Source: Aequorivita soesokkakensis (lineage in GTDB: Bacteria; Bacteroidota; Bacteroidia; Flavobacteriales; Flavobacteriaceae). Taken from it: DNA of 64,000 bases. A program made the position numbers and the translations under genes. The stretch's first letter is position 1; every line of letters starts with the position of its first letter. The stretch spans positions 1 to 64,000 of the forward strand of contig NZ_LXIE01000004.1 of the NCBI RefSeq assembly GCF_001641085.1, in the 5' to 3' direction. This document shows, piece after piece, positions 28,655-36,543 of this stretch. The notes below the pieces were generated by a model. It had not been told where the DNA came from, did no database searches, and saw only the letters and a list, made by a program, of their open reading frames with translations.

Positions 28655-29212
28655 AAACTTCCGCTGCCCCCATTTCTGCAAAAGATAAAAAAGCCAGCCC
28701 GTCAATCCGCCAAAGGCCATTCCGGTAATTACATCCAACGGATAATGGACGCCTAAGTAAATTCGACTATAACCAGTAATTACAGCCCAAATTAATAAAA
28801 GAAAAGGCAAATATTTATACCATTTTTGAAGACTCAATCCTAAAAAAACAGCCGCAGCCATAGAGCTTGCCGCGTGCGCAGAGAAATAACCAAACCTGCC
28901 GCAACCATCAGCTATAAAACGCATGTGTTCTTTCAGTTCAGCAACTTGACAAGGCCGTGGACGACGGACGCCGTATTTAAACAAACTGGCAATTTGGTCA
29001 GTAGCCGTAATCATCAGCGCTACACAAACCACAATTACTAAAGTTCCTTTCCAACCGTAATTCTTAAAAATCAAATAAAGAAGAATAGCATAAATAGGTA
29101 TAGATGACCATTTTTCGGTAACAAAAAGCCAAAATCCGTCCCAAGAAGTGTTTCCCAGATTGTTTAGAAAAAGGAAAAATTGGGTGTCGTATTTTAGGAG
29201 TTCTTCGAGCAT
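28625..29212 (-). CDS. PAP2-family lipid phosphatase
   Basis: A 195-residue membrane phosphatase with five or six transmembrane segments and the three phosphatase motifs: KYGVRRPRP, YFSAHAASS (in place of the usual PSGH) and SRIYLGVHYPLD. The active site faces the periplasm. Substrates could be undecaprenyl diphosphate or lipid A phosphate; the position beside the ArnT-like operon makes lipid A plausible. The last eleven or so residues (FNVRSSAVET) are encoded by an intergenic repeat element, so the native C-terminus was replaced or extended. Confidence 0.88.
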   Translation of the reverse strand: MLEELLKYDTQFFLFLNNLGNTSWDGFWLFVTEKWSSIPIYAILLYLIFKNYGWKGTLVIVVCVALMITATDQIASLFKYGVRRPRPCQVAELKEHMRFIADGCGRFGYFSAHAASSMAAAVFLGLSLQKWYKYLPFLLLIWAVITGYSRIYLGVHYPLDVITGMAFGGLTGWLFYLLQKWGQRKFNVRSSAVET

Positions 29213-29251
29213 TCAAAAATCTTTTTTAATGTTTAATTTGAAATGTTTCGC

Positions 29252-29295
29252 CACGAATTCATGAATAATTATATAAAAGTATTCGTGAATTCGTG
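29252..29295. repeat. 16-bp inverted repeat hairpin
   Basis: Arms cacgaattcatgaata and tattcgtgaattcgtg pair over 16 bp with one G-T pair around a 12-nt AT-rich loop. It lies between the PAP2 gene and the 76-residue gene on the minus strand. There is no T-run, so a REP-like element or mRNA-stabilising hairpin is more likely than a terminator. Confidence 0.75.
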
Positions 29296-29304
29296 TTGAA
29301 AAAA

Positions 29305-29535
29305 TCAATCTTCATCATATAACGAAATCTCCCGATCGTAAAAATCTGTCGCGCCTTGAATTAAATTTTCAGCTTCGTTCTCCAGTTCTTTCTGGTCTTG
29401 GGCATCAAAATCTTCCAACCATTCCACCTCATCGTTTTCAAGATTAATGATGAAACGCGGAAATTCAGTATGTATCACGAAAATCGCCGTTGGATAATCG
29501 CTGTTGTCGCCTAATAAATATTTTGGGAAATCCAT
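29305..29535 (-). CDS. small acidic protein of unknown function
   Basis: A 76-residue, very acidic cytoplasmic protein (MDFPKYLLGDNSDYPTAIFV at the front, then a helical DxxDQKELENEAENL part and an acidic tail DREISLYDED). No family is recognised. It lies downstream of the MATE gene on the same strand, with heptanucleotide arrays filling the gap between them. Confidence 0.6.
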   Translation of the reverse strand: MDFPKYLLGDNSDYPTAIFVIHTEFPRFIINLENDEVEWLEDFDAQDQKELENEAENLIQGATDFYDREISLYDED

Positions 29536-29542
29536 TTTTTTG

Positions 29543-29570
29543 GAGTTATGAGTTATGAGTTCGGAGTTAT
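29543..29570. repeat. heptanucleotide array gagttat
   Basis: Words gagttat, gagttat, gagttcg, gagttat at 7-nt spacing, ending 8 nt from the start codon of the minus-strand 76-residue gene. Read on the minus strand each unit ataactc holds a TAA. Confidence 0.85.
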
Positions 29571-29592
29571 GATTTTTAAAAACTATTCTCTT

Positions 29593-29613
29593 TTCGCTAT
29601 TCGCTAATCGCTA
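29593..29613. repeat. heptanucleotide array ttcgcta at the MATE stop codon
   Basis: Words ttcgcta, ttcgcta, atcgcta at 7-nt spacing. On the minus strand the units read tagcgaa/tagcgat. One of these TAG trinucleotides (29597-29599) is the stop codon of the MATE gene. Confidence 0.85.
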
Positions 29614-30985
29614 CTTCCTGCCTAATTAATTTCTTCGAAAGATAATTAAATCTGATGAATAACATAATGCCACTAGCGGAAAGCCCTGCCAACAAGCCTA
29701 TCCAAATGCCCATACTTTCCAGGGAAGTTTCCATACTTAAGTAATACGAAATAGGGAAACCAATTATCCAATACGCTATAAAGCAAATCACTGTTGGTAT
29801 TTTCACATCTTGCATTCCGCGCAGCGCTCCCAGAGCTACTACTTGCAAGGCATCGGTAAATTGAAATATTGCTGCAATAATCAAAAGCTGTGCAGCTATG
29901 GAAACCACTTCGTGATTGTCGGCAAAATCGGTTATACTGTTGTAATCGAGAAATATTTTCGGCAATTCGCCATTAAAAAGTATAAATCCAATGGCAAAAA
30001 TCAACGATAAAATAGACGTTAATAACACAATGGAAATGGCCACGCGCCGCAATTCCCTAAAGTTTTTCAATCCTTTTTGGTTACCAACGCGTATCATTGC
30101 CGCAACGCTAAATCCCATTGCCACCATAAAAGTCATAGAAGCTAGGTTCAGTGCTATTTGGTTTGCAGCCTGTGGATTCTTCCCAAGAATTCCGGAAAGC
30201 CATATTGCGGAAGTGAAAATAGCCACCTCAAAAAACATCTGCATCGCCGAAGGAAAGCCGAGATTTAAAAGCTTTTTAAGCATCGCTTTGCTGAGAGTGA
30301 AAATTTTTATACTTGTAACAAAAAACCGCGATTTCTCTTTTCTGCTTAATAAATACCACAAATAAAGCACCATCACAACCCTAGAAGCCAAAGTGCCAAT
30401 GGCAGCTCCAACAACGCCAAGTTCTGGCGCACCAAACTTTCCGAAGATAAACATATAGTTAAGCAGCACATTCACCAAATTCGCCACAATAGTAGCATAC
30501 ATTGGGAAGCGCGTCATAGACATACCATCGCTGAATTGCTTAAAACCCTGAAAAATAATCAAAGGCACAAGCGAAGCCGCAACCAACGTTAAATAGGGCA
30601 TCGCCAAATCAACAACTTCGGGTGGCTGTTTCATTACATACATCAGCGGTTTGGCGGCCATCACCATTCCGAAAAGCATCAAACCAAGCACGATACACAA
30701 AAACAGTCCGTGCTTAAAGGAAGATTTCCCCTTCTCGCGATTGCCTTCGCCATCGGCTTCGGCAACAAGCGGCGTGATTGCCGTAGAAAAACCAACCCCC
30801 AAACTCATCGCCACAAACATAAAACTGTTCCCTAGCGAAACCGCAGCAAGCTCAGCAGTACCCAGTTGGCCCACCATAATATTATCAACCAGCGCAACCA
30901 CTTGGTGGCCCAACATGCCCAAAATTACGGGTGTTGCCAATTTTATGTTGAATTTAAACTCTTTAGAATAATCGCTAAATGCCAA
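29597..30985 (-). CDS. MATE family efflux transporter
   Basis: A 462-residue inner-membrane protein with twelve hydrophobic segments in two related halves. The first half starts LATPVILGMLGHQVVALVDNIMVGQLG, here noted by its PVILGMLG and VDNIMVGQLG motifs; the second half starts LKKLLNLGFPSAMQMFFEV. This is the NorM/DinF-type multidrug or toxin extrusion fold driven by Na+ or H+. The C-terminal codons run into a heptanucleotide array. Substrate is unknown. Confidence 0.9.
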   Translation of the reverse strand: MAFSDYSKEFKFNIKLATPVILGMLGHQVVALVDNIMVGQLGTAELAAVSLGNSFMFVAMSLGVGFSTAITPLVAEADGEGNREKGKSSFKHGLFLCIVLGLMLFGMVMAAKPLMYVMKQPPEVVDLAMPYLTLVAASLVPLIIFQGFKQFSDGMSMTRFPMYATIVANLVNVLLNYMFIFGKFGAPELGVVGAAIGTLASRVVMVLYLWYLLSRKEKSRFFVTSIKIFTLSKAMLKKLLNLGFPSAMQMFFEVAIFTSAIWLSGILGKNPQAANQIALNLASMTFMVAMGFSVAAMIRVGNQKGLKNFRELRRVAISIVLLTSILSLIFAIGFILFNGELPKIFLDYNSITDFADNHEVVSIAAQLLIIAAIFQFTDALQVVALGALRGMQDVKIPTVICFIAYWIIGFPISYYLSMETSLESMGIWIGLLAGLSASGIMLFIRFNYLSKKLIRQEVAISE

Positions 30986-31075
30986 AACTTAATTTTTTGC
31001 GCAAAGATAGTTGTTGGGTTTTTTAAAATGCTATTTGAAAAAAAACTATTACTTTAATTAATCAAAAAATAGAAG

Positions 31076-31567
31076 ATGAAAAATAGCCAACAATTGGCAA
31101 ACCGGTTTCGGGAAGTAATTCTTAACGGCACTTTTATAGCCAATACCAATTATAAAGACCAACTGCAAAACCTACCGCTGCAAATTGCCCAAACAAAAGT
31201 TGGCGATTTAAACACCATTTCAATACTTGCGCAGCACATCCATTATTATATAAAAGGGGTGGCTACTGTTTTTAAAGGGGGAAACTTAGAAATTAAAGAT
31301 GCCTATAGTTTTGATTTTCCTCCGTTAACTTCTGAAAATGAATGGAAAAATTTCTTGGATACTTTCTTTATGGATGCCGAGGAATTTGCAAATCTCGTAG
31401 CGCAACTTTCAGAAAACAATTTGAACAATGCATTTACAGATGAAAAATACGGAACTTTTCAAAGAAATATTGATGCAATGATAGAACACTGCTACTATCA
31501 TTTAGGTCAGATTGTTTTGATAAAAAAATTGATAGCCAACAACCATCAACTAACAACCATCAACTAA
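31076..31567 (+). CDS. DinB-like/DUF1572 helical bundle protein
   Basis: A 163-residue helical protein. A late segment, DAMIEHCYYHLGQIVLIKKL, has the HxxxH pattern that binds metal in DinB-type bundles, with an earlier His pair at LAQHIHYYIKG. Flavobacterial proteins of this type are often listed as DUF1572 or DinB-like; activity is unknown. The last residues NNHQLTTIN are encoded by the heptanucleotide array at 31540-31581, so the C-terminus is repeat-derived. Confidence 0.7.
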   Translation: MKNSQQLANRFREVILNGTFIANTNYKDQLQNLPLQIAQTKVGDLNTISILAQHIHYYIKGVATVFKGGNLEIKDAYSFDFPPLTSENEWKNFLDTFFMDAEEFANLVAQLSENNLNNAFTDEKYGTFQRNIDAMIEHCYYHLGQIVLIKKLIANNHQLTTIN

Positions 31568-31581
31568 CAACCAACAACTAA
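31540..31581. repeat. heptanucleotide array caacNNN bridging stop and start codons
   Basis: Six words caaccat, caactaa, caaccat, caactaa, caaccaa, caactaa at exact 7-nt spacing. It contains the TAA stop of the DinB-like gene (31565-31567) and ends immediately before the ATG of the ABC exporter gene (31582). Confidence 0.92.
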
Positions 31582-33417
31582 ATGCCCCGTCCAATCCCAA
31601 AATCCATAACAGATAAAGAAAAAACCAGCGTTCGCGATTCCTTCAAAGCGCTGAAAACCATACCGCGCTTCTTTAAGGAAATATACCGCGCCAGCCCAAA
31701 ACTGTTTTTTGTGAACGCCTTCAGCCGTTTGCTCAACGCCTTCACGCCCGTAGTAATCCTTTGGGTGGGAAAAATGATTATTGATGAAATAATCCTCCAA
31801 GTTTCCTTAGAAGACAAAGATTTTACAATGCTTTGGAATTACGTAATCATCGAATTTTCCGTTGCCGTACTTTCAGATTTGTTGGGAAGATTGATAAACC
31901 TAACGGACGGACTGCTGGGCGATTTATACAGCAACGCCTCTTCCGAAAAAATAATCCGAAAAACCAGCGAGCTCACCATCGCCCAACTGGAAGACCCCGA
32001 ATTTTACGACAAACTGGAACGCGCCCGAACCCAAACCAACAGCCGGGTAGATTTAATGACCAACGCCTTGGGACAAGCAGAAAGCCTGATTTCTATGGTT
32101 TCGCTGATTGCGGGCTTGATTTATTTTGAACCTATTTTAATACTTATCTTGGTGCTCAGCATTATTCCTTCGTTTATAAATGAAGCGAAATTCAGCAGCA
32201 CCCGTTACTCTTTGGCGCGCAGTTGGACCGCCGAACGCCGCGAACTGGATTACCTTCGTTTCATCGGCGCCAACAACCAAACCGCTAAGGAAATCAAGCT
32301 TTTCGGTCTAACAGATTTTATCGCGGAACGCTTTAAAAACCTTTCAAACGACTATTACCTCATCAACAAAAAACTCTCGCTTAGGCAAAGTTTTTACGGT
32401 TCGCTTTTCAATATTCTCGGCGTGCTCAGTTATTACGGCGCCTATGTTTACATCATCCTGCGGGTGCTTACGGGCGTGATTACCATTGGGGAACTCACCT
32501 TCCTTTCCGGTTCCTTCAACCGTTTGCGCAACAATCTGCAGGGCTTCTTTTCGCGCTTTACCCGTATTTCCGAAAGCGCGCTTTACCTTCAGGATTATTT
32601 TGACTTTATCGATTTAACTGTAGAGCAAAATGCCGAAGCAAAAACGGCTATGCCCAAAACCATTAAAGAAGGTTTTCAGGTTAACAACCTACACTTCGCT
32701 TATGCTGGTAGCGAAACCGAAGTGCTAAAAGGCGTAACCTTTATCCTAAAAGCAGGCGAAAAAATGGCCTTTGTAGGCCAAAACGGCGCGGGAAAAACTA
32801 CGCTTATAAAACTCTTCCTCCGCTTTTACGAACCCACCCAAGGCGAAATACTTTTGGACGGCATCAACATAAACCAGTTTGATGTGGACGCCTACCGAAA
32901 ACGTTTTGGCGTCATCTTTCAGGACTTTTTTAAATATGAGTTTACCCTACGTGAAAACATAGCCGTGGGCAATATAGACCAAGTGCAGAACGACGAAGTA
33001 ATAAACTACGCCGCCAGCAAAAGCCTCGCGGAACAAGTGGTGACCGAAATGGCCGACGGGCTGGAACAACGCCTTGGCAGAAGGTTTTACAAAGGCACCG
33101 AACTAAGCGGCGGGCAGTGGCAAAAAGTGGCCCTGGCACGCGCCTATATGAAGGATGCCGATGTGATGGTGCTGGACGAACCCACCAGCGCGCTGGATGC
33201 CCAAGCAGAGTTTGATGTTTTTGAACGCTTTATTGCCCTCACCAAGGGCAAGACCAGCATTATTATTAGCCACCGCTTTAGCACCGTGCGCATGGCAGAC
33301 CGTATTTTGGTATTGCAAAACGGCCAAGTGCTGGAGCTGGGCACCCACGAAGCGTTAATGGCAAACCCAAAATTGTACTCTGAGTTGTTTAAGTTGCAGG
33401 CGGCGGGGTATCAGTAG
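31582..33417 (+). CDS. ABC exporter with fused permease and ATPase
   Basis: A 611-residue half-transporter. The N-terminal part (about 1-350) is a membrane domain whose first cytoplasmic helices are amphipathic and whose transmembrane segments include LLGRLINLTDGLLGDL and SLIAGLIYFEPILILILVLS. The C-terminal part is the ATPase: VGQNGAGKTTLIKLF (Walker A), LSGGQWQKVALARAY (signature), VMVLDEPTSALD (Walker B) and IIISHRFSTVR (H-loop). It works as a homodimer exporting lipids, peptides or drugs. Base composition is richer in C than its neighbours, unlike the AT-rich ATPase gene that follows. Confidence 0.9.
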   Translation: MPRPIPKSITDKEKTSVRDSFKALKTIPRFFKEIYRASPKLFFVNAFSRLLNAFTPVVILWVGKMIIDEIILQVSLEDKDFTMLWNYVIIEFSVAVLSDLLGRLINLTDGLLGDLYSNASSEKIIRKTSELTIAQLEDPEFYDKLERARTQTNSRVDLMTNALGQAESLISMVSLIAGLIYFEPILILILVLSIIPSFINEAKFSSTRYSLARSWTAERRELDYLRFIGANNQTAKEIKLFGLTDFIAERFKNLSNDYYLINKKLSLRQSFYGSLFNILGVLSYYGAYVYIILRVLTGVITIGELTFLSGSFNRLRNNLQGFFSRFTRISESALYLQDYFDFIDLTVEQNAEAKTAMPKTIKEGFQVNNLHFAYAGSETEVLKGVTFILKAGEKMAFVGQNGAGKTTLIKLFLRFYEPTQGEILLDGININQFDVDAYRKRFGVIFQDFFKYEFTLRENIAVGNIDQVQNDEVINYAASKSLAEQVVTEMADGLEQRLGRRFYKGTELSGGQWQKVALARAYMKDADVMVLDEPTSALDAQAEFDVFERFIALTKGKTSIIISHRFSTVRMADRILVLQNGQVLELGTHEALMANPKLYSELFKLQAAGYQ

Positions 33418-33488
33418 AGTTATTAACTCAAAAGTAAAATCAATTATGGACTATTTAACTTTTCATAACTATCTTTACTAAAACTTTA

Positions 33489-33496
33489 TAATTTTG
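33489..33496 (+). promoter_or_regulatory. -7 element of the P-loop ATPase gene
   Basis: TAATTTTG (TAnnTTTG), 31 nt before the ATG at 33528. The gene therefore appears to have its own promoter after the ABC exporter. Confidence 0.4.
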
Positions 33497-33527
33497 AAAT
33501 GTTTGGAATTTTATTTAATAAGAAAAT

Positions 33528-35633
33528 ATGAAGAAAGAAAAATTTCTTGAGGCCGTAAATTCATTAAAACTCTATAGAAGAGCAGAGTTAATGGATCAAA
33601 AAGGACGTAAATTAATAAAAGAATTATATGCCGATCCTCTTCCCAATGATCACGTTTTAAAAACTTTGTTAAATGACAACACTACATTCCTTATTGGAAG
33701 AAAAGGAACAGGAAAATCTACGATTTTTCAAAGAGCTCAATATGAATTAGATCAAAAAAAAAATATTACGTGGGCTTATATTGATATCAAGTCCTTATAC
33801 GAATCCTCTACATCAGAAGTGATTGGAATTTCCCACACTGATGTAACCGGAACTTTAAATTCACACACCATACAAAAACTGCATGTTTTTCGAGCATTTA
33901 TGGCAGAATTGGTTAAAGAAATTAAAAAGCAAATCGAAAAGAGGATTGAGTCAAATATCTGGGCAACTATGAAGGATCGTTTCACGGGTTCTTCTTCTGA
34001 GCTTTTCGAAAAACTCGATCAATTCATTGCTGAAATAAATTCGGAACAATATATAAATGTAACAGGAGGTTTCGTGAAGAACGCTTCAATGGAACAAACA
34101 GATGGAAAAATATCTAAGGAAGAATTAAAGGTTACAGCTACCGCTTCTAAAACTCCTTCTTTTACAGGATCCTACTTTATTTCTGAACTAAAAAATCAAG
34201 AATCAAAACATAACGAAAACTTTTCTAAGATATTTATTCGTCTTTTTAAAATAAGAGAACTCATTCAGCAATTAAAGGAAATTTTGGCAACATTGAATTT
34301 AGACCGAATTCATATTTTTATTGATGATTTTTCTGAGTTACCAAAAACGGAAATGATAGAAGTAGTTGATGCAATCTTAACTCCCTTTAATAATTGGTCT
34401 GACGAATTTATTAAGTTAAAAGTAGCTGTTTATCCTGGCAGATTATATTTGGGAGATATAGATAAAACAAAAATTGACGAAGTATATTTAGATATTCACA
34501 GAGCTTATGGAAGAGGCGATATTAGTACAATGGAAGCCCAAGCTGTGGAATTTACAAAAAGATTACTTGAAAAAAGACTCAATTATTATACAAAAGATAA
34601 TCTAGAAGAATATTTTTCATCCTCTAAATCTGTAGAAGAAATTTGGTTAAATTTATTTTATTCCAGCATGGGTAATCCAAGAATTCTGGGTTATATTCTC
34701 TATTACTGCTATGAAACTTCAGTTATTTACGGAAATAAAATTAACGTACAAAGCATTAAAGATGCCTCCAAAAGATATTTTTCAGAGAAAATTGGCGCTT
34801 ATTTTAAATTAAATAAATTTCTTCACGAATCTTTCGAAGAAAGATCTTCAATTTATAGCCTTAAAGAATTGTATGAACAAATTGTTATAAGGTCAAAAGA
34901 ACTTCGATCATACCAAGGATCTAAATTAATGAAAGATATAGCAGGACGACCACCCACAAGTCATTTTCATGTGATCTCCGAATATGAATCAGTCTTATCA
35001 TCTTTGGAGTTAAATTTTTTTATTACCAAATACTACGAAATGAAAGATCGTGATGGTAAAGAAGTATCTATATATGCTCTCAATTATGGTTTATGTCAAC
35101 AAGAATCTATAAATTTTGGCAGACCCCAAGGTAAAAGAGAATATAGGTTATATTACGTAGAACGAATATTTGATTATAGCCCAATAGTTACTTCATATCT
35201 ATCTATGAACCAGGAAATTATTTGCGATTCTTGTGGAGTAAAGCAGGAAGCCTCTGCTCTACCAAGTTTACAAAAATATGACATGCTTTGTCCGGTCTGT
35301 AAAAATGGAAAATGTAAAGTAATAAACCTTTCAATAAAATATGGTGATCTTATAAACGAAGTATCAAAAGAATCTCTATTACCTAGAACTGAGCTTGGAA
35401 TTTTAAAAACGCTACATGATGAAAGATCAAATATGTTCGCAAACCAAATTGCAGCAGAATTAGATTGCTCGTATCAATTAATCGGAAAAAGAGGGCGCAA
35501 CCTTTCTGATAGAGAATTAGTTACTCGATCAGAAAATGAAACTGGAAGAAGAATTTTTACAATTACAGAGGAAGCACAAGAAATTTATTTTAACGATGAA
35601 GAGGCGGAGGATACTTTTAACTTTGAATCATAA
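33528..35633 (+). CDS. P-loop ATPase with C-terminal zinc ribbon and winged helix
   Basis: A 701-residue protein. Walker A GRKGTGKST lies at residues 57-65 and Walker B is IHIFIDDFSEL (about 262-272). Between them is a helical insert with charged coiled-coil stretches (LVKEIKKQIEKRIE, SELKNQESKHNENFSK). Near residues 563-600 two CxxC pairs (ICDSCGVK, LCPVCKNGKC) form a zinc ribbon. The last 80 residues (RTELGILKTLHDERSNMFAN, AAELDCSYQLIGKRGRNLSD, then a GRRIFTITEEA wing) form a winged helix. The layout recalls Sll1717-type or ORC/CDC6-like P-loop ATPases of accessory regions. Codon use is markedly AT-rich compared with the exporter before it, suggesting horizontal gain. DNA binding is inferred; a defence or replication role is possible. 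Confidence 0.75.
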   Translation: MKKEKFLEAVNSLKLYRRAELMDQKGRKLIKELYADPLPNDHVLKTLLNDNTTFLIGRKGTGKSTIFQRAQYELDQKKNITWAYIDIKSLYESSTSEVIGISHTDVTGTLNSHTIQKLHVFRAFMAELVKEIKKQIEKRIESNIWATMKDRFTGSSSELFEKLDQFIAEINSEQYINVTGGFVKNASMEQTDGKISKEELKVTATASKTPSFTGSYFISELKNQESKHNENFSKIFIRLFKIRELIQQLKEILATLNLDRIHIFIDDFSELPKTEMIEVVDAILTPFNNWSDEFIKLKVAVYPGRLYLGDIDKTKIDEVYLDIHRAYGRGDISTMEAQAVEFTKRLLEKRLNYYTKDNLEEYFSSSKSVEEIWLNLFYSSMGNPRILGYILYYCYETSVIYGNKINVQSIKDASKRYFSEKIGAYFKLNKFLHESFEERSSIYSLKELYEQIVIRSKELRSYQGSKLMKDIAGRPPTSHFHVISEYESVLSSLELNFFITKYYEMKDRDGKEVSIYALNYGLCQQESINFGRPQGKREYRLYYVERIFDYSPIVTSYLSMNQEIICDSCGVKQEASALPSLQKYDMLCPVCKNGKCKVINLSIKYGDLINEVSKESLLPRTELGILKTLHDERSNMFANQIAAELDCSYQLIGKRGRNLSDRELVTRSENETGRRIFTITEEAQEIYFNDEEAEDTFNFES

Positions 35634-35652
35634 AAATTTATCCTCCCCCGCT

Positions 35653-35675
35653 AGCGCGAGCGTCCCGCTCGTGCT
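35653..35675. repeat. GCGAGCG palindromic hairpin
   Basis: Arms agcgcgagcg and cgctcgtgct pair over 10 bp with one mismatch around loop tcc, 20 nt after the ATPase stop codon. It may serve as a terminator, but lacks a T-run, and related GCGAGCG palindromes occur at 36039-36064 and 37549-37569. Confidence 0.65.
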
Positions 35676-35783
35676 CACAACAGTAATAAAATAATTTCTA
35701 AACTTAAAAAGCCCCCTCTGGCGCGCTTTTGCAAAGAGTGTCCATCTAAACAGCGCATTTGTAATGCGACCTTTCCCAATTAC

Positions 35784-36092
35784 CTAACATACGTTACTAA
35801 AAATATAATATACATTACCAATTGCAACACATACAAAGGCAATCACAACTCCTGCAAAATCAATTACAACTCCTGCATAACCAATTGCAACTCCCGCAAA
35901 CCCATTTATATCTCCTGCAAACCCATTTACAACTCCCGCAAAGCACATTTCATCTTCTGCATAGCCAATTGTAATTCCTGCAAAATTAATTGTAACTTCT
36001 GCGTAACCAATTGCAAATCCTTTAAAACCAATTGCCCCACTATCGCGAGCGTACTGCTTATAGTATTGAAGAATAAACCTACTAAACACCAA
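35784..36092 (-). CDS. doubtful reading frame over the 21-bp repeats (heptapeptide repeat)
   Basis: A 102-residue frame on the minus strand runs through the whole 21-bp array and would encode ten seven-residue units with consensus [VI]-x-[IN]-G-[FY]-A-[GE]. Differences between units include synonymous changes (GCA/GCG, TAC/TAT, GGT/GGC), which hints at coding, but there is no ATG (TTG or GTG only), no promoter box and no signal peptide. Overlapping frames on both strands are also open. I treat it as unproven. Confidence 0.2.
   Translation of the reverse strand: MVFSRFILQYYKQYARDSGAIGFKGFAIGYAEVTINFAGITIGYAEDEMCFAGVVNGFAGDINGFAGVAIGYAGVVIDFAGVVIAFVCVAIGNVYYIFSNVC
35828..36037. repeat. 21-bp direct repeat array, about ten units
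   Basis: Anchor words ctcctgc/ctcccgc/cttctgc occur at 35849, 35870, 35891, 35912, 35933, 35954, 35975 and 35996, each exactly 21 nt apart, with degenerate units at 35828 and 36017. Each unit divides into three 7-nt words (ctcctgc, aaaacca, attgcaa). It fills most of the 529-nt gap between the ATPase and the lipoprotein gene; the rest of that gap holds the GCGAGCG hairpins and no clear gene. Confidence 0.9.
36039..36064. repeat. second GCGAGCG palindrome beside the 21-bp array
   Basis: actat and atagt pair around cgcgagcgtactgctt. It directly follows the repeat array and shares the cgcgagcgt core of the element at 35653. Confidence 0.5.
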
Positions 36093-36162
36093 ACATATTT
36101 ATCAACTATATTCCATACTTTTAACCCATCTAAAGCAATAACAAACACGCTTCTTTCGCTAA

Positions 36163-36543
36163 ATGAAACCATATAAATCCCTTAAAGCCACCATTCTTTT
36201 TCTCGCTATCACAACACTCCTATCCTGCAACAATGATGAAAAAAACAACAATGCAGATTCAACCAAAAGCTTACTTGGCGTATGGCAACGCAGCGACTTT
36301 AGCGAGGAATATGACTACAAACTGTATTTTAATACGGAAGGCAACGGCTACAGTACTGAATACATAGCCCAGCCGGACGGTACCGCAATTTCAAACCTGC
36401 GGCCCTTTAGCTGGAGCAGCAGCGAAACCACCCTTACCCTAGATTATGACGACGGCGCTACCGATGCCACCCCCTTTACCATAAACGCCGCCGGACAATT
36501 GCTGGCCTCGGGTTTAGGCAATGTACCCTTCAACAAGCTTTAA
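36163..36543 (+). CDS. small lipoprotein, lipocalin-like
   Basis: A 126-residue protein with a lipoprotein signal (basic start, hydrophobic core, TLLSCNN with Cys near residue 23). The mature part starts with an Asn/Asp-rich linker, then LLGVWQRSDFSEEYDYKLYF, which resembles the first strand of lipocalin-like Bacteroidetes lipoproteins, and a beta-rich rest. Likely anchored to the outer membrane. Function is unknown. Confidence 0.7.
   Translation: MKPYKSLKATILFLAITTLLSCNNDEKNNNADSTKSLLGVWQRSDFSEEYDYKLYFNTEGNGYSTEYIAQPDGTAISNLRPFSWSSSETTLTLDYDDGATDATPFTINAAGQLLASGLGNVPFNKL

Noticed and set aside
35640-35780. tRNA or small RNA gene in the gap after the ATPase
   Set aside because: No cloverleaf could be drawn; the strong pairing is only the GCGAGCG hairpin.
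35784-36037. Possible CRISPR array at the 21-bp repeats
   Set aside because: There are no unique spacers between repeats; units are contiguous and diverge gradually, and no cas gene is near.
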